From an uncultured Blautia sp. (GTDB lineage: Bacteria > Bacillota > Clostridia > Lachnospirales > Lachnospiraceae), in contig CAMOXX010000003.1 in NCBI GenBank assembly GCA_946629475.1, positions 1 to 39,481 on the forward strand: 39,481 bases of DNA. The letters run 5' to 3'. Below are positions 1-8,678 of this stretch, in pieces (the first letter of the stretch is position 1; each line of letters opens with the position of its first letter). The position numbers and the translations under genes were made by a program. The notes below the pieces were generated by a model that made no database searches, was not told the DNA's origin, and worked only from the letters and a program-made list of their open reading frames with translations.

Positions 1-6
1 TTCCAT
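1..6 (-). CDS. Possible start of a further CDS (partial, 2 codons)
   Basis: After the stop of the DUF2142-like gene, the minus strand shows GAGAGGAAA followed after 10 bases by ATG GAA at the window edge. This has the spacing of a ribosome binding site and start codon, so the polysaccharide operon probably continues beyond the window. Only Met-Glu is visible and nothing can be said about function. Confidence 0.35.
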
Positions 7-25
7 TATAATGCGCTTTCCTCTC

Positions 26-1468
26 TTATATTTCCCACCCTGCCGTCGGAACGATCAGGCGGAAATAGCTTATGATGGCATTCGCTGTCCATACCAGTCC
101 AATTCCCCAGTAGACAATATTTCTGTACTTTTCCTTTTTGACCAGCTTTTCCATCAGCCACCCGTATCCTGTGACCACAAAATACATGACAGCGATCGCG
201 GACGATATCATATATCTGCCCTGTGCCTGCAGATCATTGTAGTATGCGTATGTAAACAGCAGAATCACAGGGATAACCATACCGACGGCCATGAAAAAGT
301 TGTACACTCCTCTTTTGTGCAGTCCCCGGAAAGTGATCGTCTCCGTCCGCGAACTCACAAGCCCCTCAGGATATCTGGTTTTATACACCTTACGGTTCTT
401 CCACCGGAAGTTTTTCCGGAACGGCAGAACCGCGAACACGAAGCCCAGAAATACAAAGCCGATGTAAATCTTGTACATCCACTCTTCCATAAAGATCGTG
501 TAATGGCCGAACGCGCAGATAAAGCTGTACATTGTCATGATCATCCAGTTGTGGGGCCATCCCCCGGCCTGATAGAACAGCATGCCCAGGTATGACATTC
601 CCTCTTTCTCGGGTGTCCAGTGAACCGACGGCTTCAGCTCATCAATCGCGTACATCTCGCCTGCGATTTTTGTAGCTTTCAGCCCGAAGATATCCCCGTC
701 ATAGAGAATACCGTTCCGGATGAATGTCCAGAGAGCAATTGCCATCACGATCACTGCAACGAGAATGCCGCTGCGCAGCATTGCGAGGCTTCTTTCCTTC
801 AGGGTACCGCTCTCATCATCCAGAAGATGGCTCACGAGAAAGAAGAAAAAGCTCATCAGCACCCATCCATAGGCATTATAATAGGAAAGGAGACAGAATC
901 CCATTCCAACCGCCAGGATAATATTGTTCTTTCTGGTCCATCCCTCATCGAGATACCGGGTCCAGGCATACAGGATAACCGCTGTCGTAAATATCGCCAT
1001 CGCGTCATTGTTCACATAAGTTCCGACAAAGATCAGCTCCGGCAGGAACATGACCAGAGCATTCATCATCCAGCGCCTTCCGTCATGAAACAGCCTCTTT
1101 GTAATCATCGGAATCAGAGCTGCCGTAGCCGTCGTAAATACAACGCCGGTAAACCTGGCCGCGCAGATCAGCGCCATGTTCGAGGTGGAAAATATGCTCA
1201 CGATCTTCATAAACAGGGCGGAAATCATATAGGAGAGCATGGGATAGAACGCATAGGAGATTCCCCAGAGCTCATTCCGCACTTCCGGGTCATAGCCGTT
1301 CGGAAGCCGCCCATGATCATATATGAATTTCGGAATCATGAAACGCGCATTTTCATCCGGCCCCCCCGGCGGCTGATTGTTCAGCGACCAGGCAAAGGTC
1401 AGAGCAAAAACCAGCACTACAAAACCGATATAGATGAATTTTTCGGAAGAGTGTGTTTTTTCCTTCAT
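26..1468 (-). CDS. DUF2142-like polytopic membrane protein (probable GT-C type glycosyltransferase)
   Basis: This is a 480-residue integral membrane protein with about 11 hydrophobic segments. The first lies near residues 10-28 and is followed by a short loop with PPGGPDENA (about 33-41). A PDE motif just after the first membrane helix, in the first external loop, is typical of DUF2142 proteins. That family resembles GT-C transferases, which use polyprenyl-phosphate sugars, with an acidic residue in this loop as the catalytic candidate. It is the last complete gene of the polysaccharide operon and starts 6 bases after the stop of the tandem GT2 gene, with AAAGGAT upstream of its ATG. By inference it decorates or transfers the glycan on the outer face of the membrane. 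The family assignment rests on motif and topology only; the donor and acceptor are unknown. Confidence 0.75.
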   Translation of the reverse strand: MKEKTHSSEKFIYIGFVVLVFALTFAWSLNNQPPGGPDENARFMIPKFIYDHGRLPNGYDPEVRNELWGISYAFYPMLSYMISALFMKIVSIFSTSNMALICAARFTGVVFTTATAALIPMITKRLFHDGRRWMMNALVMFLPELIFVGTYVNNDAMAIFTTAVILYAWTRYLDEGWTRKNNIILAVGMGFCLLSYYNAYGWVLMSFFFFLVSHLLDDESGTLKERSLAMLRSGILVAVIVMAIALWTFIRNGILYDGDIFGLKATKIAGEMYAIDELKPSVHWTPEKEGMSYLGMLFYQAGGWPHNWMIMTMYSFICAFGHYTIFMEEWMYKIYIGFVFLGFVFAVLPFRKNFRWKNRKVYKTRYPEGLVSSRTETITFRGLHKRGVYNFFMAVGMVIPVILLFTYAYYNDLQAQGRYMISSAIAVMYFVVTGYGWLMEKLVKKEKYRNIVYWGIGLVWTANAIISYFRLIVPTAGWEI

Positions 1469-1474
1469 AGAGTG

Positions 1475-3994
1475 TCAAATCCTTTTGATTGAAAAGTCCT
1501 GGCTGTCCAGTGTGAGGTTCGGATTATAATAAGGATCCGGTGTCTGGAAAATTCCGGGCCAGTGTTTCTCCACCGTCGCAATTTCACGTCCAAACCTTTC
1601 AATCTTTTCCGGTGTATCCTCATATCCCCTCGACTTGGACTCGTAATGATACAGTTCACAGTATGGGTTGTAGACAATCAGGTAACCTGCATGCCGCACC
1701 TTCAGACAGAAATCAACGTCATTGAATGCCACAGCGATATCCGTGGAAAGACCGCCGACCTCTTCAAACACACTGCGCTTCACCATCATGCAGGCCGCGG
1801 TAACCGCGCTGTAATCCTGAGCGCAGATGATGCGGTGGCAGTATCCCGTATTCTGCCTCGGCTGCTGTACAAAGGCATGCCCCGCAATGCTTCCAAACCC
1901 GATGATAACGCCTGCATGCTGTATGGTATCGTCTCCATAGTAGAGCCTTGCGCCGACAATTCCGACATCCGGACGCATACAATAACCCAGAAGCTCCTCC
2001 ATCCAGTCCTCATTGATCACTTCCGTGTCATTATTGAGAAGCAGGTAGTAATCTCCCCGGGCAGCCGCAGCACCGAAATTGTTGATCGCGGAATAGTTGA
2101 ACGGACCGTCCCAGTAAATCACGCGGACACGCTCATTCGTCTCCTCCAGCTCACGGTAGAAATCAAAGGTCTCCTTCTCCGTGCTGTTGTTTTCTATCAC
2201 GATAATCTCATAATTCCGGTAGGTCGAACGGTTGATAATCGAATCGATGCACTTTTTGAGGTCTTCGATATGATCCTTGTTCGGAATCAGGATGGATACA
2301 AGCGGATCCTCCGCCCACTGATATCTTGTCCGGTACAGTCCGGGGTACTCCCCGAGTATGACCTGTGCAGGGATCCCGACCCTGTCAAAGTGAGCCTGAA
2401 CCGCCCGCTGCCCCGCAGTAAACGCATATCCCTTGCTCTCGGGATGGCTGGATGTGGACTGTTCGGAAATCCTCCAGTGATAAAGGATCCTCGGAATATG
2501 GCGGATTTTGTCCGTGTTTTCGGTACAGCGGAGAACAAAATCGTAGTCCTGCGCACCGTCAAACTCAGGCCTCAGCATTCCGGTCCTGTCGATCAGCTCC
2601 CTGCTGACCACGAGGAAATGGCAGATATAGTTGACCGTATACAGAAGATCCGGGTTGTAGTCCGGCTTAAAATGCGGATCCAGGAATTTCGTTCCCTTTG
2701 CGGACATTTTATCTTCATCAGAATAAATCATTTCCGTATCCGGGTACTGATTGATGACCTGGACGACCTCGAACAGCGCATCCGGGGTGAGAGTATCGTC
2801 ATGATCCGCGAATCCGATATAGTCTCCTGTCGCCGCCTTGATCGCGGCGTTTGTATTCTGCGCGATCCTCAGCTTTTCCGTGTGACGGATCACGCGGATC
2901 CGGGAATCGGATTCTGCCAGCGAGGTAAGGAGATCCGCAATCGGGGAATCCTCCCCGCTGCCGTCCGACAGGCACAGTTCCCAGTTCGAGTATGTCTGTT
3001 TTCTGACGGAATCCACCAGATCCTTCAGATAGTTTTCATCCGTGCAGTAGAGCGGAACAACGATCGAAATCTTCGGCATGTTTGAGAACACATGGTTTCT
3101 CTGTTCGGCCAGCTCCCTGGACGAACGCAGATGCTTCGGAAGCCAGTCCTCATACTTCATAATGTTGAGCCGCCGCTCCGCAAGCATCTGATTCAGAGGA
3201 TCCGAAATGAAGGCAGGGCCTTTCGCCTGAATCACCCTTACTCCGCGCACGGCAGCCTCCCAGGCTCCGCGGCGCGCCAGTTCCTTCACGCCCTTTGTGC
3301 CGACAAGGCGGACGCCCTTCTGACAGTATCCTTCAATTTTTGTCTCGAGCTGCTGGATTCTTCCGAGGCCGATCCTGTAAACGCTCTTCCGCCCTTCGCG
3401 GTCCCGCATCACAAGATAGGCGCATCCGCCTGTCACATTTTCCGCTTCGATCTGAAAACCGCATTTTGCCTCGATCCTGCTCTCTGTGAACATGCTCATG
3501 ACATCGCTGCGGATTCCTTTTTTGATTTTTACCGGTATCCTGTTTTTGTTTTCATCATAAAGACGAATTCCCAGAGGAGTGCGGGCCACGGCCCAGCCGC
3601 GCAGCTTCAGGGTTTTCTTTGCCCGGTCCCAGGCCTCTTCCTCGATATAATACTGCGGAAGTCCGCGCCGCGCCTCCAAATCCCTCACCGGCAGTTTCAG
3701 CCAGCGGCATTTTTCTCCTTCATACGTATAATAAACGGTCAGGGCTTTGTATCCGGACAGGTCCTCCGGCAGATGCACTTCAAGACCGGCAAACTTTCCC
3801 TTTGACTCCGGATCCACACGGATCCCCGAGAGCGCACCCGCCGACGGGTAGAAGAACACTTCGGTCACCAGCGTGTCATCGTCAATCATTGCGGTCACCT
3901 TGCAGTCTTCCGGAAGGATTCCCTGAATCAGATAAACATCCTCACGATCCAGCATGAACCGCTCTCTCACCACGTTAAAATCATTCTTCGTCAT
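1475..3994 (-). CDS. Tandem-domain family 2 glycosyltransferase A
   Basis: This protein of about 839 residues has an N-terminal region of roughly 300 residues, probably beta-rich and carbohydrate-binding-like, followed by two GT-A fold GT2 domains. Domain 1 begins at ISIVVPLY (about 310) and has the acidic motif DHDD (about 397-400). Domain 2 begins at VSILIPNKDH (about 566) and has NNDTE (about 654-658) and FNDVDFCLK (about 757). Both domains look catalytically intact, so the enzyme could make two different linkages. The frame could open at TTG 4000, but the ATG at 3994 has AGAGGA nine bases upstream and is preferred. The upstream gene's stop lies across this start. It is a close paralogue of the adjacent upstream GT gene and shares its C-terminal YHYESKSRGYE and DPYYNPNLTL segments. 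It probably polymerises the exported glycan on the cytoplasmic side of the membrane. Confidence 0.9.
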   Translation of the reverse strand: MTKNDFNVVRERFMLDREDVYLIQGILPEDCKVTAMIDDDTLVTEVFFYPSAGALSGIRVDPESKGKFAGLEVHLPEDLSGYKALTVYYTYEGEKCRWLKLPVRDLEARRGLPQYYIEEEAWDRAKKTLKLRGWAVARTPLGIRLYDENKNRIPVKIKKGIRSDVMSMFTESRIEAKCGFQIEAENVTGGCAYLVMRDREGRKSVYRIGLGRIQQLETKIEGYCQKGVRLVGTKGVKELARRGAWEAAVRGVRVIQAKGPAFISDPLNQMLAERRLNIMKYEDWLPKHLRSSRELAEQRNHVFSNMPKISIVVPLYCTDENYLKDLVDSVRKQTYSNWELCLSDGSGEDSPIADLLTSLAESDSRIRVIRHTEKLRIAQNTNAAIKAATGDYIGFADHDDTLTPDALFEVVQVINQYPDTEMIYSDEDKMSAKGTKFLDPHFKPDYNPDLLYTVNYICHFLVVSRELIDRTGMLRPEFDGAQDYDFVLRCTENTDKIRHIPRILYHWRISEQSTSSHPESKGYAFTAGQRAVQAHFDRVGIPAQVILGEYPGLYRTRYQWAEDPLVSILIPNKDHIEDLKKCIDSIINRSTYRNYEIIVIENNSTEKETFDFYRELEETNERVRVIYWDGPFNYSAINNFGAAAARGDYYLLLNNDTEVINEDWMEELLGYCMRPDVGIVGARLYYGDDTIQHAGVIIGFGSIAGHAFVQQPRQNTGYCHRIICAQDYSAVTAACMMVKRSVFEEVGGLSTDIAVAFNDVDFCLKVRHAGYLIVYNPYCELYHYESKSRGYEDTPEKIERFGREIATVEKHWPGIFQTPDPYYNPNLTLDSQDFSIKRI

Positions 3995-3996
3995 CC

Positions 3997-6456
3997 TCAA
4001 GCTTCCTCTTTTCCATGGTAGACATCTCTCTCGGAACCGTCCGTCCCGGATAATGTCAGATTCGGATTGTAATATGGATCGCCCGCCGCCAGAAATCCGC
4101 TGTGCCGCTGCCGGAACAACGCCGACTCTGCGGCAAACCTCGCGGCTTTTTCGGGCGTCGTCTCATATCCTCTGGATTTTGATTCATAATGATACAGAAT
4201 GGCTGACGGCACATACACCGTGTGCTCCCCTTCTGCTGCTGCCCTGAGGCAGAAATCCACATCGTTAAATGCCACTGCAAAATCAGGATCCAGTCCCCCG
4301 ATTTTGCGGTACACAGAGGTTTTCACCATCATGCAGGCGCCTGTCACCGCGCTTACCCTCCGGGCAGAAACGCTCTCAAAAAGCGGTCCGGTAAAGTCCA
4401 TCGGCTTTCCCAGATAGAGATGACCGGCTGTCCCGCCGATTCCCACGACAATTCCCGCATGCTGCAGGGTGTCGTCCGGGTAAAGAAGCCTCGCGCCTGC
4501 AATTCCCGTGCCCTCCTCCGTGCAGTACATCAGCATGCTCTCGATCCAGCCCGGAGAGATCACTTCGGTATCATTGTTCAGGAGAATCAGATACTCTCCG
4601 GAGGCTGCCGCCGATCCGAAATTGTTGATCCGCGAGTAATTAAACTCTCCGTGGTACCGAACGGTCCGCACACGAGGATCCTCCGTGATTTTCGAGTAGT
4701 ACTCCTCGGTCTCGCTTTCCGTGCTGTTATTCTCTATGATAATAATCTCAATATTCCGCCAGGTGCTTTTTGTGAGGATCGAATCGATGCATTTGCTCAG
4801 GTCCTCAATGTGATCCTTGTTCGGGATCAGAATGGACACACAGGGATTTCCGGAAAGCGATGCCGCAGTGAAGACCTCCGTCCGCTGTCCAGGCATTTCT
4901 CCGCTTTCAGGTGCCTCCGGCTCCTGTACCGCCCGATGGCACAGCACTCCCGGAATGTGGCGTATCCGGTCCGTCGCGGAAAAGCACTGCCGGAGAAGGC
5001 CATAGCCGTAATCCTCAATGGACGTAAAATCTCCTTCCAGCGGCTCCTGCGAATAAAACAGGCTCCGGCTGACCATGAACGGCAGTCCTATATAATTGCG
5101 GGACTGCAGAAAAACAGGATCCGGATCCGGCTTAAAGTGCGGCTCCGTAAACACTGTTTTTTCCCTGGACAGTCCCGGAAGATCCGGGCCGCTCCGGAAG
5201 CAGTGGTAATGATCCGTATCTCCATAGATCAGATCAGTTTCCGGATGCGGGTGCAGCACGGCAATATGCCGGTACAGCATATCCGGCGCGAACAGGCTGT
5301 CCTGAGAAGAAAAGATGATGTAGTCTCCCTTCGAAGCGTTTACCGCATCCGTCATCCGCTCCGCAAAGGATGCCTTTTGAGTAATCACAGAGCGGATTCT
5401 TCGGTCCTTGATACCGTCCGGCGATCCGGTGTCCAACCCGTCTTCCTTTACCACCAGCATCTCCCAGTTCCCGTAGCTCTGATTTTCTGCAGAGGCCATA
5501 AGGCGGGAGAGATCTTCTCCTTCCTGTCCGACTGGCACAATCATGCTGAACAGCGGAGCAGGCGAAAGATTTTTCCTTTTCTGCTTTTCCAGCTCTCTCC
5601 GGGATACGGCAGTCTGTTTCTGGTAAAAATCATAGTGATCATAAGATGAGCGGCTTTTTTCCTCCAGAAAGCCCATCAGGTAGAAAAAGCCTCTTTCCCT
5701 AAGGATCCGGAAGCTCTCCTGTCCCCTGTCACTGCAGAGATATCCAGCCACTCTTCCGATTCTTGTGTTCTGTACATCAAATGTGCAGAGATTAAGTTCA
5801 TATTCCAGAGAAGCAAACTCGTTTTTAAATTGCAGGACTACTTTTTTCCCTTCAACACAGGAGCGTGGAAAAGATATTTCGAATCCATAGCAGCAGGACA
5901 AATCCAGATCAAACACCTCGGAGAGATCTGTACGCCTGTGATACACAGGCTCTGCTCCGGGAACCGGAACTCTTCCATCACCGAGGACACACAGCTCCGC
6001 GTTTCCCGTCCGTGAGATATACCATCCCCTGATCCAGACATCGTCTCCCCGCTTCTCTGTTTTTTCGATCAGATACCGGAGAGAATCCGCGGCAAGCCCC
6101 TCCCGCATCTCTGAAGATGTGATTCTTGCGATACGATAATTCTTTCCTTTGCAGACCAGACGCACAAGCACCGGATCTCCTGATGGTATCACACCTGCAA
6201 TACCCGGAATCCGGATTTCAAAGCCCGGGCAGAGCTCTCCTGTTTCCCCTTCTGTCTCATGGAACAGGTCCGGGCAGGCCGAGACCACATCCGGGCGCGG
6301 ATAATGTTTGCTGACCAGCTGCAGGCGGGTATCTCCCGCCTTCGCCTGAAATTCGATATCGGTTTTATCAAAGACGGTCCAGCCCGTAAGAATCAGAATT
6401 CCTCCGTCTGCATACTCATATCGGCATGAATCCAGTGTCACTTCTCTGTCCGGCAT
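3997..6456 (-). CDS. Tandem-domain family 2 glycosyltransferase B, first domain degenerate
   Basis: This 819-residue protein has the same layout as the next gene: an N-terminal region of about 300 residues, then two GT2 domains starting at FSMIVPVG (about 303) and VSILIPNKDH (about 540). The second domain keeps NNDTE (about 627-631) and FNDVDFCLR (about 730). In the first domain the position of the DHDD metal-binding motif reads SSQDS (about 383-387), so this half may not bind a nucleotide sugar normally. The start has AAAGGA upstream, and the stop overlaps the region before the next gene's start, suggesting translational coupling. By context it elongates the surface polysaccharide; one active and one possibly structural GT domain is the inference. 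Sugar specificity cannot be read from sequence. Confidence 0.9.
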   Translation of the reverse strand: MPDREVTLDSCRYEYADGGILILTGWTVFDKTDIEFQAKAGDTRLQLVSKHYPRPDVVSACPDLFHETEGETGELCPGFEIRIPGIAGVIPSGDPVLVRLVCKGKNYRIARITSSEMREGLAADSLRYLIEKTEKRGDDVWIRGWYISRTGNAELCVLGDGRVPVPGAEPVYHRRTDLSEVFDLDLSCCYGFEISFPRSCVEGKKVVLQFKNEFASLEYELNLCTFDVQNTRIGRVAGYLCSDRGQESFRILRERGFFYLMGFLEEKSRSSYDHYDFYQKQTAVSRRELEKQKRKNLSPAPLFSMIVPVGQEGEDLSRLMASAENQSYGNWEMLVVKEDGLDTGSPDGIKDRRIRSVITQKASFAERMTDAVNASKGDYIIFSSQDSLFAPDMLYRHIAVLHPHPETDLIYGDTDHYHCFRSGPDLPGLSREKTVFTEPHFKPDPDPVFLQSRNYIGLPFMVSRSLFYSQEPLEGDFTSIEDYGYGLLRQCFSATDRIRHIPGVLCHRAVQEPEAPESGEMPGQRTEVFTAASLSGNPCVSILIPNKDHIEDLSKCIDSILTKSTWRNIEIIIIENNSTESETEEYYSKITEDPRVRTVRYHGEFNYSRINNFGSAAASGEYLILLNNDTEVISPGWIESMLMYCTEEGTGIAGARLLYPDDTLQHAGIVVGIGGTAGHLYLGKPMDFTGPLFESVSARRVSAVTGACMMVKTSVYRKIGGLDPDFAVAFNDVDFCLRAAAEGEHTVYVPSAILYHYESKSRGYETTPEKAARFAAESALFRQRHSGFLAAGDPYYNPNLTLSGTDGSERDVYHGKEEA

Positions 6457-6468
6457 TTTTCCATTCCT

Positions 6469-7740
6469 TTACTTCTTTTTTACCATCTCGTACATTTTCC
6501 ACACAGATGTGTTTTTCATGTCCCGGATCTGGGCCCTGAGGGCCTCATTTTCCATCATCATCTGAAGGAACCTCTTATCTTCCATCCTGAGCTGTCTGTC
6601 GTTCTCCATCTCAAGCTGGATCAGCCGCTCTACGGTCTTCTTGTCCTCCTTGACAAAGTTCATCCGTACTTCCAGGCGGGAGCTGCCTTCCGGCGTCAGC
6701 ACTCCCGGAAACGCAGGATCATCCGTTGTAAAATAGGCTCTTCGGCCCCTGATATAGCAGCCGGGCGCTTTGATATTATGGATCGGAACCTCCACGCCGT
6801 CGATAGCCAGACGCAGCACGCTCACCATACACGGGCTGCTGCAGGGGTCGATCCGAACATCAATGCAGCCTTTCGGAATGTCGACCGCCATATTGATTTT
6901 CCCTCCGGTCACCTGGGTACAGACTGATTTTTCAGGTCTGTATCCCTCGCCGAAGTTAAAATAAATCTGAAAAATATCCGCAGTATCGACATGGAATTCA
7001 GCGATGCCCGGGGAGATATCCTTATACAGGCTCCGCATCGGAACATGCCCCGCAATGACCGCCTCCTGGAAAGACGCCTCCATCTTCCGGAAAGCTTCGA
7101 TCAGCTCGTCATCAATCCCGAGCCTGGAAAAGAGGTCCCTCATGTTAAGCTCGAGGCGGCCGACACCGAATTCCCCCAGATAATGCAGATTCCGGTAAAG
7201 CACATATTTCCCCGGTACCGGAAAATCAAATGTCCACTCATAATCCAGAACCGTACGGACATCCGTCATCAGCAGGTTGGAGCAGATCAGGTCAATATTC
7301 GTCACCGGCGCGCACTTCAGTCCCTCGGGCAGATCCACATCCCCGAAAAATCTCCTGAATTCGTCCGTCATCTCAAAATTGCTCACGGAATGAATGAGGT
7401 CGATCTTTCGGAGGAACTTAAGGAGCAGCTCCTGGGCCTCCTTGTTCCTGCGCTCTTCCAGAAGCGCGTCGATCTCCTCCTCCAGTGTATGTTCGCTGAC
7501 ATACTCGAGCCACAGCTCATCTCCCTCCATATGGCACTTGTTGCAGACAAATCCTGCGTCCTTATACTCATCATTCAGCGTTTTCTGCAGATCAGCCATA
7601 CGCGAAAGATGGCGGATTCCTTCCGGAAACCGGGCTGTCTTCCGCACGTACCGCTTTTGATCCTCCTCCAGGATGTCGGTCCGGGCAGCAAAAAGCCGGC
7701 TCCGCTCATTGGAATACTTGGTATAAATCAGCTGTTTCAT
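6469..7740 (-). CDS. Kinase-like protein with C-terminal coiled coil (candidate glycan-capping kinase)
   Basis: The N-terminal half of this 423-residue protein reads like a protein- or aminoglycoside-kinase fold. It has a basic strand with VRK (Lys about 34), a hinge-like LEYVSEH (about 78-84), a catalytic-loop-like NIDLICSNL (Asp150, Asn155) and DYEW (Asp166) in the place of DFG. Residues about 245-365 look beta-rich. Residues about 365-410 are charged and heptad-like, consistent with a coiled coil, and the tail ends VWKMYEMVKKK. It overlaps the methyltransferase gene by 4 bases. In E. coli O9a, WbdD joins methyltransferase, kinase and coiled-coil ruler in one chain to cap the polymer. Here the same parts appear as two adjacent genes. 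This role is an inference from motifs and context; no experimental homologue is claimed. Confidence 0.65.
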   Translation of the reverse strand: MKQLIYTKYSNERSRLFAARTDILEEDQKRYVRKTARFPEGIRHLSRMADLQKTLNDEYKDAGFVCNKCHMEGDELWLEYVSEHTLEEEIDALLEERRNKEAQELLLKFLRKIDLIHSVSNFEMTDEFRRFFGDVDLPEGLKCAPVTNIDLICSNLLMTDVRTVLDYEWTFDFPVPGKYVLYRNLHYLGEFGVGRLELNMRDLFSRLGIDDELIEAFRKMEASFQEAVIAGHVPMRSLYKDISPGIAEFHVDTADIFQIYFNFGEGYRPEKSVCTQVTGGKINMAVDIPKGCIDVRIDPCSSPCMVSVLRLAIDGVEVPIHNIKAPGCYIRGRRAYFTTDDPAFPGVLTPEGSSRLEVRMNFVKEDKKTVERLIQLEMENDRQLRMEDKRFLQMMMENEALRAQIRDMKNTSVWKMYEMVKKK

Positions 7741-8678
7741 TTCCCTGCCTCCTCTGCTGCCTTCTCTGCTATGACGAGAAACGAATTGGCGAAATCCGGA
7801 TACAGTCCCGCGTTGATCACAGAATCATATGCGAGCGGTTCACTGAACAGAAGAATCCTCTGCCGGTCATAATTCAGGAAGGATTCGCGGATCTCCCCGG
7901 GTTTTGGCAGATACCGGTCAGAGTAGATCGTCATCGGAAACTTGTAATCCGGGTACGGATAATAAAAGGTTGTGTTTTTGTACCCCGCATCCTGAATCAT
8001 GTTCTTCAGTTCCCTGCGTGAAAAAGTGCGGACACCGGCCGGCTCAGGGTACCCTTCGATTCCCTTGAACTGCACGCCGATATGATCCTCCGTACAGCCT
8101 GCAAAGTATTTCAGGCCAAGCTTGTTTTCGATCGCCAGTACAAGCTTTCCCCCGGGTGCCAGATGCCGGTACACGCAATCCAGCATCTTCTCGTAGGGCT
8201 TATAATCACCCATGTAGCCTTCCGCGTATTCAAACACGCCGATCAGCGTGATATAATCATAATTCTCCGTCAGGTTCGGTTCGATATCCAGGAAATTCCC
8301 GACGATGATCCTCAGGTTATCCAGGTCACGGTTGCGGTACGCATTTATCATCGAGCGTTTCTTTGACAGCTCGATACACGTTACCGCCCCTGCCATACGG
8401 GATAAAGCTCCGGTAATTGCCCCGCAGCCCGAACCGATCTCCAGCACATGATCGTATTTTCCAATCGGGAGCCAGGAGATTATATTCTGCCGTATTTCGG
8501 AAAAATGGTACATGACCGACCAGTCTTTTCTCTCGGCTATGATTCTGTTCAGATCCTCCTCGCGGGAGGACCGGGCAATTTCGAGAAGCTGATCCTCCAC
8601 CGGGCCGTCGGTGTAGCTGTCCCTTCCGGAGTACCAGAAAAGATCCAATGTGACATTTCCGATTTTTTCCTGCATCAT
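7737..8678 (-). CDS. Class I SAM-dependent methyltransferase of the polysaccharide locus
   Basis: This 313-residue protein has a Rossmann-type SAM-binding motif, VLEIGSGCGAITG (about 78-90), an acidic residue after the next strand (CIELSKK), and DYITLIGVFEYAE (about 139-151) in the motif IV region. A C-terminal extension of about 100 residues carries aromatic-rich FYYPYPDYKFP. Its ATG overlaps the stop of the ABC ATPase gene and is preceded by GGAGG; its own stop overlaps the kinase-like gene. The tight coupling suggests the two products work together, probably modifying the end of the growing glycan. The methyl acceptor (sugar hydroxyl or phosphate) is not determinable. An alternative is methylation of sugars within the chain. 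Confidence 0.8.
   Translation of the reverse strand: MMQEKIGNVTLDLFWYSGRDSYTDGPVEDQLLEIARSSREEDLNRIIAERKDWSVMYHFSEIRQNIISWLPIGKYDHVLEIGSGCGAITGALSRMAGAVTCIELSKKRSMINAYRNRDLDNLRIIVGNFLDIEPNLTENYDYITLIGVFEYAEGYMGDYKPYEKMLDCVYRHLAPGGKLVLAIENKLGLKYFAGCTEDHIGVQFKGIEGYPEPAGVRTFSRRELKNMIQDAGYKNTTFYYPYPDYKFPMTIYSDRYLPKPGEIRESFLNYDRQRILLFSEPLAYDSVINAGLYPDFANSFLVIAEKAAEEAGK

Noticed and set aside
1562..3085. Long plus-strand open frame opposite the tandem glycosyltransferase gene, and similar ones at 4222-5649, 14950-16671, 22151-23248 and 27353-28939
   Set aside because: Each lies antisense to a clearly recognised gene, lacks family motifs and has a biased, Arg/His-rich composition typical of reverse-strand shadows.
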